Assembly (NCBI GenBank): GCA_037693485.1
Contig: CM075353.1
Coordinates: 5,962,001 to 6,026,000, forward strand
From: Kitagawia praeruptora
Taxonomy: Eukaryota; Streptophyta; Magnoliopsida; Apiales; Apiaceae
DNA length: 64,000 nt
Direction of reading: 5' to 3'
Shown piece by piece: positions 36,091 through 47,745 of the stretch (its first letter is position 1; each line of letters opens with the position of its first letter). The translations under genes and the position numbers were made by a program. The notes beneath the pieces are model-generated. The model made no database searches. It worked only from the letters and a program-made list of their open reading frames with translations, and was not told the origin of the DNA.

Positions 36091-36895
36091 GGGTGAAAGC
36101 CCTCAATAACCAAAAATTTAAATTGGAGTGCCCAAAATGACCACCGACGGGAATGGTGCCCAAAATAACCAGACGCATTTGCGTTGTGCATACAGGATAT
36201 ACGCATTTTGAAAATGCGTATAGGTTTTATACTCATATTGGCTGTGCGTGGACTTTGTTAAATTCACTTCTACCCTTGTGAACTGTGTCTAGGGATACGC
36301 ATGTTGATAATGTGTGGCTTGGGATACGCATGTTGAACATGCGTATATGGCACTGTTCATCATCCCATTCGAACGCTGTTGGAGGCAATTTTCGACCAAA
36401 ATTCGACCACATCTTTAACCCCTTTCCAACAATCTTTCACTACCATACTATATATCAAATTGATCGACTTTTCACCCTCTACATGTCTATAGCATTCGTT
36501 TTTCATTTGTTTCACCGGATTAAAAAGGCCCAAATCGAAACTTTTTTTCCGATCTCATTTTCAGATCTGTTCGAATACGCCTCTGCGGGGCAAAAACTCA
36601 ACAAATGAATATGGCAAGATGTAGAGCCACGTCTGGGCTTCAGGATTGTGGTAAATGAACTGAAGCGATCAGAGAGACGATTTTGAGCGAGAGAGACGAC
36701 CGGAGCTGCAACTACAAAAATGACGTCATATGACATCATCACGAGTCTGGGAGATGCGTGACCTCAGATGCGCATGTTCAACATGCGTATCCCAGGCCAC
36801 GCAGACCGCAAATGCATAATCCGTGGTTATTTTGGGTATTGTTCGCGCGATTGGTCATTTTGGGCAGGTGGGTTGTGTTTTTTTGTCATTTTCTC
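36091..36895. mobile_element. Candidate Mutator-type non-autonomous element, 805 bp, near-perfect 9-bp TSD
   Basis: The module at about 36060-36910 is split between CTTCTAACA (36082-36090) and CTTTTAACA (36896-36904), a 9-bp duplication with one mismatch. Other module copies show the continuous sequence. The ends are only partly inverted: GGGTGAAAG against GAGAAAATG, but the segment TGCCCAAAATGACC recurs inverted about 40 bp inside each end. The interior carries palindromes around ATACGCATGTTGAACATGCG. A 9-bp TSD suggests Mutator-like. No transposase is present. Confidence 0.5.
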
Positions 36896-37474
36896 CTTTT
36901 AACATATTAAAAATAGAATAGGTGTTCAAATTTATATATGAGAAGAATTCGAATTTATAGAAAATACATATAATTAGAACTTCTATTGGAAGTAGAATAA
37001 GTATTTAATTATAAGGCATATGATTAAAAGTTCTATTGGAAGTAGAATAGGAGTTCGAATAAACACTAATAAATATAAAAAATAAAATCTTTTAACACAT
37101 TAAAAGTAGAATAGGTGTTCGAATTTAACTATTAAATCGGTTCATTAAAAAAGATTATGTAACTATTAAAATTTAATATTAATAATATAATATTATGTAA
37201 ATATGTATTGAATTTTTATAAAAAATTGTAATGCCGCCACGAAACGCAACTTTATCAACTAGTTTACATAATAAAATATAACACAAACAATCTCCCCAAT
37301 ATTGCATATTCTCCCGAATATGCAATTTGTGTCTTATACTGAATATAGCACAAACCTGGAAGATAAAAAAAATTAATTACCTGATTAGCTTATTCATTTT
37401 TCGATTATTTGAAAACGTAAACATCGTTCTTCAAATTCTGAATACAGATGAACTTAGAATAATAATGCATAAAA

Positions 37475-40011
37475 TGTAACGCCCCCAAATCCGGGGTTAG
37501 GAGATTTGGTCGTTACGCGAAAATCCTCAAAATGAAATCAACTGTTTAGTAACACAATGTTCTTTGTAATTGTCCAGAATTTGAATATAACATCTGTGAC
37601 CCCAACTTTCCAAGATCTTTTAGGTTATAGTGCTAGAAACAAGAATCCGAATTCCATTAAATAAACCTTTTTCTTTACAACAATCTCTTTGATCAAATCT
37701 TAAATCATTGGTATAATTTCGATAAGAAGTATACCAGGCCAGCTAATCTAATACATAATAATAATTATCGAAGTCCAACGATATAAAATATATCTTACAC
37801 TAGCTCCAGACATCCTGAGTCAAGTCATCTTCAAAATAGCGTCTTGCTTCTTCTCTTCCGAACTGTGTAAGTAAGTCTCGCCAAACTACCTTACTGAAAA
37901 GTTAGGATTTGAAACAAACAAGTATGAGCGGAAGAAATGCTCAGCAAGTGTATAGTAAGACAGAAATATTAATAATAAATCTTTGCTAATAAAACAGATA
38001 TCTTCTATCAAAAGCTCAAATCACAAGATAAGTATTTTGAATCTAAAATCCTTCAACACATAATGGATTAAAATAAAGTATAAAATGAGTATTCACACCT
38101 AATAGGTTCAGTGTTCTACTAGTGGGATCCCGACTAGCTAAACAATTGGTTTTGCTTTAATTCCAACAAGGAAGTATCATTAAGGAATAATAAACTCAAA
38201 GGGTATCGACAAGTTCGATACCATGAATGGGGTGTAAATTGAATAAACAAGAATAACAGTAGACGCCGACGAGCTCGACAATAAATGGGATGATACCATA
38301 ATCAAAATAATTAAAATAATTTCACTTGAACAAGAAGTGAAGGGATATAACACTTGCCTTTGATCCTTAGCTATTACGTAACGTCGCAGTAATAGTATTT
38401 TCTGGTTCTATCTTACGGCATCACAATCTTCTACTCCAATCAGCATTGGTATGACGTTCTTGCGACTTCCACGAGTCTAATCGCGATATCGAGCCCGCAC
38501 GTCAACTTCTATAGTTAAACATAATACGGTAATTCAGTCTCCAGACGACAATTCTAATATTCTATAAACGCTTATAAACTCAACTCGAACGTATTATCCA
38601 TGCTTCAATTAGGAACTCTCGAATTAGTATCTATGTAATATAGACAACTAACACCAGTGAATATCCAAACAAAATTGTTGTCGTTGGTACTTAACCCTTT
38701 AATCTGTTCTCTCCTTTAAAACATGGTATCTTCTTCAGAATCTCTGAATGAAATCCATTTAATTACGTAGTACATCTCGATACGGTCGTGTCCATATATT
38801 ATACGTAAATTTCCGAGTTCGGGAAGTATTTTAATTAATTAAAATACTCTTGGCTCCTTAGAAATGACTATTTAATATTCCATTTTCTAGTAAAATCCAT
38901 AACTCCATTGATCTTCATCGATAAATCAAAATAAAAATTTCCATAAAACTTCTAATATTATCCCAAAGCCAAATAAAATTACTTCCTCTGAAAATCAAAC
39001 CTCCCACCATTTATAAGAATTCCTCAAAATCTCCATTTTAATCATTTTCCGAATTTAATAACTAATTCATCCGATTACTCCTACGACTCCCAAATATCTT
39101 AGAAATTACTACATTTCCTCCTTGATTTAATAACCAAATTTCAGAATTTTTCACCATATCCATTATTTAATATAATTGAATCAAGTCTCCAAATTCCACA
39201 AAATAACTTAATAAATCATTTTAGTCTATTCTTAAAATAAAATTCATATCTCCATTTTCACTTCTCATAAAATTATCCAAAAATTATCATAAAGTTCCTC
39301 ATAAAATCCTCTAGCCAAATAAAATTTATAATTTCTAAAATCCAACTTCCCCACTATTTTATAAAATCAACCCAAGTCCTATCTTTTATTCATTTTACCA
39401 AATTTTTAAGCTAACATCCCAAAATCCCTTTCATCACCTAATAAACTAATCAAATACTATGTCATTTTCTCAATTTATTCACAACTTCTCAAACACAAAC
39501 TCTTCTCCAATTATCTACTAAAATTTCCAAAAATTTACTATTAACATTCAAATATTAAATTAATAAAAATATAGTCTTACAATCATCACCTTGGGTGGTG
39601 GCTTCCTCTCCCTTTTCTCCGATTTTTCTCTCCTTCCTTCATGCATCTCTCCGACATCTCTCCATCTCAGTCTCTTCCTCCATCTTCCATAATGCTTTCT
39701 ATGTAATATTTCTGCACCTCTCCCATTATCCAGCAATCTCTCCCACCTTTTCTCTCCTTCCCTCTCGGTCTACTCTCTTTCTTTCGGCTTCTCAGCCTTA
39801 CAACACAAGCTCACACACCCGGATACACACTCACATATGCACACCCAGACTTGACTTCCTTCTTCCTCTTCCTTCTTCCTTTTCTCCATTTTAACTTTCG
39901 AACTCTCTCTTGGATACTCACATACACTGCATACCCATCTCACGGACATACACCAGCCCCTATATAGACACACACAGAGCACACCCGAGGCACACAAACC
40001 TCCACACAACC
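37475..40011 (-). repeat. LTR remnant of a gypsy element related to the giant-LTR family, cut by the Tat insertion
   Basis: It begins TGTAACGCCCCC and carries the same terminal stem-loop architecture as the giant LTRs (GTAAC/GTTAC outer stem and inner stem CCAAATC/GATTTGG, 37476-37516). The neighbouring text includes AAGAAATGCTCAGCAAG, a pattern common near plant gypsy LTR ends. It has no long frame and becomes CT-rich towards 39600-39960. The sequence to the left of its end is not a PBS, so it may be a solo or 3' LTR. The remainder should lie beyond the nested insertions. Confidence 0.55.
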
Positions 40012-40527
40012 TGATATGGGCTAAAAGTAAGCCCTAAAAACACATTTAATGTGGCATTAATTAGACCAGGCATGGTCCAAACGTGGCGCCCACAGTCAGG
40101 CCCAAACCCTAATTTCAATATTAATTTCGTAATTAATATTAAGGGTAACAAACAACTCAGCAATAAGAGTCGGATAAGGATGCTACTTTTCGTCAGACTT
40201 AGCCACCAAGGCACAGAATTCGATATGGAAACAGACTCCTATAATCTAGGATATGGAACCTTCTTCAAGGCAGTGACTTGCCAGCCAAGTCACCTAACCC
40301 TACTACGATTTTAGGGCTTCTCAGCCTATATAAAGGGCCTGACCCCTCATTCTCAGAACTACGTCTTGGCTTGATTCTCAACTCTGAGATACGTAGGCAT
40401 CTTGTGAGGACCCGAATTAGGTCACGAAACATAAGCGCAACCATCAAAGCACGAAGCTCACGAACCCTAGCATTAAATACACGAACCCTAGCCGTCATAA
40501 TCATAACCTAGTTTTTATTCCGCATCA
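40012..40527 (+). repeat. 5' LTR of the Tat-type element
   Basis: This 516-bp repeat starts TGATATGGGC and ends CCGCATCA. It is homologous to 6580-7096. The TATA box TATATAAAG is at 40327-40335. The left flank CAACC is the expected TSD, but its partner is outside the window. Confidence 0.88.
40327..40335 (+). promoter_or_regulatory. LTR TATA box
   Basis: TATATAAAG lies at the same position as in the other Tat LTR, within a well-conserved context of GCC before and GGGCCTGACC after. Confidence 0.6.
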
Positions 40528-40529
40528 TT

Positions 40530-40547
40530 TGGCGCCGTCTATGGGAA
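40530..40547 (+). other. Primer-binding site of the Tat-type element
   Basis: TGGCGCCGTCTATGGGAA lies two bases after the LTR. The TGGCGCCGTCTGTGGGAA type is common in Tat/Ogre elements. Confidence 0.8.
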
Positions 40548-40560
40548 AACAACATTAACC

Positions 40561-42375
40561 ATGGTTACCACCCGAAGAACAACACCGGTCTCAATCGAGG
40601 CCACCTCTGGCTCCATCGCTCCATCAATCTCTGCTCCTCCCGTTGTTACGGAGCAAGGGTATGTGCCTCCACTGACAGAGGCAGTCCCTCACACTCAAAT
40701 CTCTCAACCATTAGGGACGGATCCCCATACTGAGAGATCTCAACCAGTAATCGTCCCTCCAGGGCAGGAGACTAATCCGCTCCAGATGATAGTCTCTCCT
40801 CTTCCTCTGAGTAGCCGCCCATCGCTTCACAGCCTCTCCACCTCTACACTCCCTGTTAACACTAACCCACTGTATGGGCTGCCTAACTACCCTCAGAATC
40901 AAAGGGATCCTGGACCAAGCGGTCATGCGCTGCCAACCTATAGGCAACCTCAGCCCTCTTACCTTAGAGGGCCGGCCCCTCCTGAACCAGGGTACTACGA
41001 TTACTCTGGCCCTTATACTGAAGATTCGTCGTCTGAGGATGATGATCGAGATGAAGCCCCGAGGAGGCGACGTGCTAGTAAGGAACCTCTAAGGAGGAAT
41101 CAAAGGAACCATGATGGCCCTTTAACAATTGCAGAGAGAATTAAAGCTTATGAAGCCGAGATTCAAAAACTGAAGGACGACCAAGCAAGGGAGCAAGAGA
41201 GGCAGAACCAGAATCAAACTCAACCTCCTCCGACTTTAGGAGGGATTCCTTTTATTGATTTGGAGAGGTCTTCAAGGAGACGTCGAAGGGCTGAAGCCCT
41301 AACTGGAAGGACTACAAGGGTGGAAGTCCCCAAGAGTAACCCTAAATATTTGATGCTACAAGGAGATCTCGATGATTCAACTCCTCCATTCACTGAGGAG
41401 GTGATGAACGCGCATATCTCCCGAAAGTTTAAGATGCCCACAATAAAAGCTTATGATGGAACGGGGGATCCCGCAACTCATGTGAGAACATTTACGAGCG
41501 CATTGTTATTAAAGCCCGCTAACGATGCCCTTAAGTGTAGGGCGTTCCCTCAAACCCTGTCAGGCATGGCGCAACATTGGTACAGTCGTCTACCTCCAAA
41601 TTCAATTAGCTCTTTTAAGGAGTTGAGTACCGCTTTTGTCAGTCAATTCATTAGCGGAAGAATTCATGAGGAAAGCTCTGCATCCCTTATGTATATAGTA
41701 CATGGGAAGAACGAGAACCTGAGAGATTGTATCAAGCGATTCACTAAGGAGACACTAAACATCACTGATTTGGAAAATAAGGTGGCTATGGTGGCCCTGC
41801 AGCACGGAACCATGGATCTCGTTTTTAAGAGGTCGCTGGCAAAACACCCCCCTGAAAGCATGGACGAACTCCAACGGAGGGCAGACAAGTATATAAAAGT
41901 TGAGGACAGCATGAAAAAGGAAGCCACATTGGGCAATGGAGGGAACAACAAGCGAAAGCAAGAACAAGAGTACGATGCTAGGGACAAGTATCCCCGAACT
42001 AGCAGAGACTCTGACTCTGCTCCAAAAAAGAGCTTGGGTCCAAGGTTCTCCGAGTATGCCAGGCTGAATGCTCCAAGAAGTCAGATCCTGTTGGACATTG
42101 AAAAGGAAAAGGACTTCCGATGGCCGAAGCCACTTAGGGGTGACCCCGCCAAGGGAAACAAGGATCAATACTGCAGGTTTCATAAAGATGTGGGACATGA
42201 CACCGATGATTGTAGACAACTCAAGGATGAGATTGAGTTCTTGATACGAAGAGGAAAACTAAGTCAGTTCACCAAGGGTGATGATCGTGGGAACCAGAGA
42301 AGGGACAATGACAGAAGAGATAATGATAGACGAGATAATAATAGAAGAGATGACAATCATGACCGCAATCCATAG
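40561..42375 (+). CDS. gag: Tat-type gag protein (604 aa), ended by an in-frame TAG
   Basis: ATG at 40561 follows the PBS by 13 bases. Residues 1-200 form a P/S/T-rich then charged region with a short coiled-coil-like stretch (IAERIKAYEAEIQKLKDDQA). The retrotransposon gag core spans about 290-450 (MPTIKAYDGTGDPATHVRTF onwards). A knuckle CX2HX4HX4C starts at C538 (CRFHKDVGHDTDDC). The tail is a repeated RRDN tract. The TAG at 42373-42375 is followed in the same frame by protease-type sequence, so it probably replaced a sense codon within a longer gag-pol frame. The protein packages element RNA in cytoplasmic particles. Confidence 0.88.
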   Translation: MVTTRRTTPVSIEATSGSIAPSISAPPVVTEQGYVPPLTEAVPHTQISQPLGTDPHTERSQPVIVPPGQETNPLQMIVSPLPLSSRPSLHSLSTSTLPVNTNPLYGLPNYPQNQRDPGPSGHALPTYRQPQPSYLRGPAPPEPGYYDYSGPYTEDSSSEDDDRDEAPRRRRASKEPLRRNQRNHDGPLTIAERIKAYEAEIQKLKDDQAREQERQNQNQTQPPPTLGGIPFIDLERSSRRRRRAEALTGRTTRVEVPKSNPKYLMLQGDLDDSTPPFTEEVMNAHISRKFKMPTIKAYDGTGDPATHVRTFTSALLLKPANDALKCRAFPQTLSGMAQHWYSRLPPNSISSFKELSTAFVSQFISGRIHEESSASLMYIVHGKNENLRDCIKRFTKETLNITDLENKVAMVALQHGTMDLVFKRSLAKHPPESMDELQRRADKYIKVEDSMKKEATLGNGGNNKRKQEQEYDARDKYPRTSRDSDSAPKKSLGPRFSEYARLNAPRSQILLDIEKEKDFRWPKPLRGDPAKGNKDQYCRFHKDVGHDTDDCRQLKDEIEFLIRRGKLSQFTKGDDRGNQRRDNDRRDNDRRDNNRRDDNHDRNP

Positions 42376-42689
42376 CCCCGAAGGGCAGTTATCAACATGA
42401 TCTGGGGAGGCCCGACAGCGGCCGGCACAACTAGGAACTCTCGAAAGGCATATGCCAGAGAAGTAATGCACATTGTGGGAGAGGCCCCGAAGCGTGCTAA
42501 GACTGAGGCAGCAATTGGTTTCGATGATTCAGACTTGGAAGGGGTGAAATTCCCCCATGAAAACCTGCTGGTCATAACCCCCGTAATTGGGAACTCAGAA
42601 GTAAAGCGAGTCTTGACAGACAATGGGGCTTTCGTAGACATTCTGTTCCACGATGCGTTTGTGAAGATGGGATACAACGATTCTCAATT
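42376..42689 (+). pseudogene. Start of the Tat protease domain, truncated by insertion
   Basis: In phase with gag after its TAG, the frame reads PRRAVINMIWGGPTAAG, typical of Tat gag-protease junctions. It then reads VLTDNGAFVDILFHDAFVKM, the aspartic protease active-site region, where DNGA occupies the usual D-S/T/N-G position. Coding ends at 42689, where the giant LTR interrupts it. Residues after that point in the open frame belong to the inserted LTR. Confidence 0.8.
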
Positions 42690-45190
42690 TGTAAGAACCC
42701 AGATTTTTGATAGAATTAAAACTTTTTATTATGTAATAATATAGGGATGAATAGTGGTTATGACTGCGATGTAATGAATGTCTATTAAATGAATGGAATG
42801 GATTTGAATTCAATTATTTATATGTCATGCAGAATACTTTTGGTTGACAGCATAGATAAGAATGATCTATCTCCTAAGGATATAAGTATATTACTTCAAG
42901 TAAGATTATTCTTGTGTCATCCAAATCAATATCTATTATAAGTCCAGCGGTTCCGTAAAAAGGTTAAGGAACACTCGAGGGTGAACCAGGTTCATTTTCC
43001 TAATTATAGGAATTAAATAAAAATAAGTGATGAATAATGATTTTGGTGGAATTTGGAATATTATTATAATAATGTTATACCCGGTATTCGGAACGGATTT
43101 CTGAGTTCGTATTAGTGATCCAGGAGGAAATTAAGTGTATGTAAAAGCTGTCGGATTCAGAAAAAGAGCACTTTTATTTTCTCCGAGATTTCCCTGGACA
43201 CTGCAAGACTTAAGGATTTATAAAAGGGAATTAAGGAATTTAAATTCGAGAAGTATTAAGTAAGATGAAGAATAGTATTAGAAATATTAAGAAGGTTTTC
43301 GGTAAAACCCTAACTAGAAACGAATGAGTTATTCCCTCGAACGATCAACGAATTAAGCAATAAACGGACAAAGAAACAAGCAGAGGGAGCAAGAGTCATG
43401 CACAAGCTACTAGAAAATATCTAGTAACCAACATAGTTACAAGAGTAACTAGAATCAAGTGATCAACCAAGTACTTAGCAAATCTAACTACAAGTTTGCC
43501 TTAAACCATCCAATGATCAACACATGTCTTGCAAAATACCTCATCTAGTGCATCATCACTTTAATAAAGTAACCTTAAGATTAGATATTATCATAAACAC
43601 TTCACTTTATGCATTATTTTTCAAGAAACAAGCCAAGCAACACAAACTCTCCCCATTTGTATTACATTCGGCTATTTCCTTAATTCCAAATTCAAAATCC
43701 AACTTCCAACCATTTGTTGATCTTGAAACTTTTATGGTGAGACTTACATTTCATATAAATGATCTCCTCAAAATCCTAGCTTCAATCTCTTCTTTTTCCA
43801 TTTTCAAAAAAATCATTAAAGAGGAGGATGAATAGTGTTCTTCAAGAACTAACTTTGATTTTCATATTTCTTTGGTTGATCTTAGGTTTATTAAAGCTAG
43901 ACAAGGACCATACCAAGCTTTGTAAGGCCATATCACACTCTCAAGAAGGTATAATGATCTTGAAACCCTAGGCCTACTTTGAGTTTATGAATGTTCTTGA
44001 TAGATTTAAGTGTTAGGAGCATGTTAGTGATGTTATAATCATGATTATGTGGTAGATCTAATGGATTTAAGAGATGATGATTATGTTGGTACAATATTGT
44101 GTTCTTGAGCTTGTTGAGATGAGAATCATATGTATAAGTTGTATTGGTGCCCGGTGTGGCTTGGTTTTAGTGTTACGATTAGTAGAACGTTCGATTTATA
44201 GCCGTCGTAATGCCCGATTTTCGTTTAATCTTGAAATCCGAACTTAACAGTAGATAAAACTCACTGCATAGCTTCAACTTATGCCATGATTAGCTAGATC
44301 ATGTTACAAGCTTCGTTTTGATATAAAGTTCGTATGAAATGGACTTACGGTTTAGGAGTTATGATTTAATTCGTAAAAGTGGTTCGAAACCGTAAACAAA
44401 AGTTCGTAACTGAAATTGGATCTCTGTAATATCGCGACATCAGTGGTATATTTTGATAATTAAATAATAGAGATAAAAAGGAAGGTGTGGGAGAAGACCG
44501 CATGTCAAAAGGATCGTTTTCCGATTTTATAAAAATGTTTGAATCGAGGTTAAGTACGAACGAACCCCTAAAACGGACATTCGATTATAACTTTAAGAAA
44601 ACCACTTAGAAAATACTCGATAAGACTCGAAGTTTAATTCTTCGACCTTAGAACTTATACGACTTAAGTATACACCAAGTGTAAGAATAATGACATGTCG
44701 TAGTAGCGAACAAATATCGAATCGTATCGGTGATAAAAAGAGTTACAATGAAAGGGGTATAACGAGATAACTTGAGATCGTGTTTCGATTTAAGTTAAGT
44801 TTATACTTAGCTTTTTAAAACGTGTTAAGTGGTTAATCTCGGATACTTTGATTATTTATAGATCGCCGAGCAGACACCGGACACGCTACCCCTACTCTAC
44901 CACCAGGCAAGTTTTCAAACCTTTTTAAAGGCTGTTGTTGTGAATATATATATATGATTTCTGTTATACATATGTCATAGCATGCATGCCTACTTTCAAA
45001 GTCATATTGATATACTTGTTCCCTGAATTATTGTTGGCTATGAGATAGATAGTTATTATCAGTTATAAGCCGGAAATTTCCAAAACCCTTAAGCGAAGGG
45101 TAGTCGAATCTCATTCTCTGATTATAGACCGGGAGTCGTTATTTCTTGATATATCGATATTATTTTCAGAGGAAAATAATTAAGTAAATA
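42690..45190 (+). repeat. Third giant-family LTR, plus orientation, first part
   Basis: It begins TGTAAGAACCCAGATTTTTG, like the minus-strand start of the giant LTRs at 13628 and 35180. It stays collinear but clearly diverged. The CACTA element splits it at 45190 and it resumes at 62403. The expected left TSD CAATT is at 42685-42689. Confidence 0.8.
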
Positions 45191-45225
45191 CACTACTACA
45201 AAATAGGCTTTTTGCGTCGGTCAAA

Positions 45226-45725
45226 ATAGACTTTAGGCGTCGGTTATTGAGCGTAGTATATGAAGGCGACGCTATAGGTATAGGTCTATGGCGTCGGTTA
45301 AACGGGCGACGCTAAAACTAGTTTGTGTCGGTGGTAGAACCGACGCTAAAACACTGATAACCGACGCATAAAGACAACCAAAAGCGTCGGTTATAAGAAA
45401 TGCCGTTGCACAAAATATATTCCTTTGGCGTCGGTTGCCCTTAGAACCGACGCATAAGGTCCTGTCAAAGCGTCGGTTCTGTCAAAAACCGACGCCTATT
45501 CTCCTTACATTTAGCGTCGGTTCTATCAAATGCCGACGCATATGTATATGACCTATAGCGTCGGTTCTCTCAAAAGCCGACGCCTATTCTCTTTACATTT
45601 AGTGTCGGTTCTACCAAATGACCGACGCTTGTGCCTTTACTTTTAGCGTCGGTTCTGTTAGATGACCGTCGCCTGTTTTCTTTACTTTTAGCGTCGGTTT
45701 TGTCAAATGACCGACGCCTTTTCTC
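45226..45725. repeat. Left subterminal GCGTCGG/CCGACGC array
   Basis: About 20 copies of GCGTCGG or CCGACGC occur, mostly paired head-to-head as GCGTCGGTT, about 8 bases, then CCGACGC, so each pair can form a hairpin. The maize Spm TNPA site CCGACACTCTTA has a similar CCGAC core, suggesting these bind the element's TNPA-like protein. Each motif contains CpG sites that methylation could block. Confidence 0.88.
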
Positions 45726-46403
45726 TTTTTTTTTTCCCATATACTATCAGCTTTGCAAACACACCAAATAATCTGAAAATCACTAATTTGATTAAAATAA
45801 ATTTAAAATATTTAACATCATTTTACAATTGGAATAAAAAGTACAATTCTTTCTAGTACTTGTAGCTACTAATTAATTACAAAGGTGCTCACAGGCAGCT
45901 ATTATACTCATTTCCCTTAATCACCAATTTCATACAGATTTGGGTTTAGGCGTAGTATATGAAGATCCGGGTTGTAGTTAAACTGAGTTACAAGAGCAGC
46001 CTGCCTCTACTTGAAATGAAACATAACCCAAAATAGACACCCAAAGTCTTACAATCTTAGTCCAAGAAATGCATGTCTTTTCAAACTCGACAAACAGTTC
46101 TGACATAGGAAAATAGAAGAAATCCTGGCCAGCCATCATAGTAGACATTGTAAAAACACATCAGTTGTTGATTTGAAACGTCTAGGCAAGAAATTCATCC
46201 CTGCAGGCACAAATAAACAAAATGTACATTAGATAAGAAGGCATAACAATTGTACATATAGAGTAAGAGGAACTAATGCTAACAACAATCTAGACATCTA
46301 TTAATTATATTGAAAATGATAATGATTTATTAAGCTGCAAAACAGGAGAGCAGGATTTCAGTATTGCCAAACATCAGAAATGTATTACAAGAATGTCGCA
46401 ACA

Positions 46404-47676
46404 GAGTCGTGAAAAGCTGCACCGGACTCTAGTGGAGGAGATAAACAAGCAACACTATAGGTGCAGTTGAGGACATTGGTCATGCCTAAAGAATTTTCTA
46501 GCAAAGATTGGAATCACCTCTTTCTGGGAGATAGGCCAGAAACCATAAAATCTGACTGTTATTTTGAAATGTATATATGTGTATAGGTTTGCCTTCCTGG
46601 TGTGTAACTGTACTATTGTGATCAAACAATCAAGACAAATTTGCACCCATACCCACTCAATATACCTCGATTTTTAACTTGTCACTGCACACTAAACTGA
46701 ACATACTCTTCAGCTCATTACCAGGACTATCCAGACCCATCATAACACAACAAAAAATTGCCCAGTTCTTTATAATGCACATCAAACAATAACAAAAGCA
46801 ATATAAAACCAAATGCTTCAATTCAGGAACCTGCTTATTACAAAAGAATATAGTTCACTGACTTTACTAAACAAATAGTCAGGAATCTCTATTTTAATGG
46901 ATATACAGATCATAGGAAAATGAACATGTATTTCACACAAAATGAGAAGACCAATGTTAATTAAACAATGTATAGCTTAAGATTTCCACAAGTTTGATGT
47001 TTTCTATAATTATACATAATGATGATCATTATTAATTCGAACGGAGTCGTGAAAAGCTGCACCGGACTCTAGTGGAGGAGATAAACAAGCAACACTATAG
47101 GTGCAGTTGAGGACATTGGTCATGCCTAAAGAATTTTCTAGCAAAGATTGGAATCACCTTTTTCTGGGAGATAGGCCAGAAACCATAAAATCTGACTTAT
47201 TTTGAAATGTATATATGTGTATAGGTTTGCCTTCCTGGTGTGTAACTGTACTATTGTGATCAAACAATCAAGACAAATTTGCAGCCATACCCACTCAATA
47301 TACCTCGATTTTTAACTTGTCACTGCACACTAAACTGAACATACTCTTCAGCTCATTACCAGGACTATCCAGACCCATCATAACACAACAAAAAATTGCC
47401 CAGTTCTTTATAATGCACATCAAACAATAACAAAAGCAATATAAAACCAAATGCTTCAATTCAGGAACCTGCTTATTACAAAAGAATATAGTTCACTGAC
47501 TTTACTAAACAAATAGTCAGGAATCTCTATTTTAATGGATATACAGATCATAGGAAAATGAACATGTATTTCACACAAAATGAGAAGACCAATGTTAATT
47601 AAACAATGTATAGCTTAGATTTCCACAAGTTTGATGTTTTCTATAATTATACATAATGATGATCATTATTAATTCG
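46404..47676. repeat. Tandem direct duplication of about 637 bp
   Basis: Sequence 46404-47040 is repeated at 47044-47676 with only a few indels and substitutions. Both copies start GAGTCGTGAAAAGCTGCACC and end ATTATTAATTCGA. It lies just downstream of the TNPA/Ulp1 gene and probably contains its 3' untranslated or terminal region. Confidence 0.92.
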
Positions 47677-47745
47677 ACAACACTTGTGGCACATCCGGAT
47701 TTAACAAAAAATGACATAACATTTAAAAGTAATTGTCGTACCTGA

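Larger units (their letters stand above)
35186..37262 (+). mobile_element. AT-rich dispersed repeat complex, possibly a degraded Helitron
   Basis: A roughly 180-bp module (TCTAATATTTTAGAATTTTA, then ATATCTCTTTTAACATATTA, then GTTCGAATTTATATATGAG) recurs in whole or part near 35550, 35820, 36030, 36896 and 37080. The complex ends in TATCAACTAG followed by T at 37259-37263, as in a Helitron 3' end, but the preceding hairpin is poor. Module starts such as AAAGGAGGATAAACGGGAG (near 35506) resemble Helitron 5' regions. No Rep/helicase gene is present. Low certainty on class. Confidence 0.35.
40012..42689 (+). mobile_element. Tat-type gypsy element, 5' part, interrupted by a giant LTR
   Basis: It consists of a 5' LTR, PBS, gag and the start of protease. 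It stops abruptly at 42689, where TGTAAGAACC of another LTR begins. The remainder of pol and the 3' LTR are outside the window. Confidence 0.85.

Noticed and set aside
39595..40009. Plus and minus frames in CT-rich DNA before the Tat LTR
   Set aside because: The composition (TCTC and CACA runs) creates open frames. They are low-complexity and cross into the LTR.
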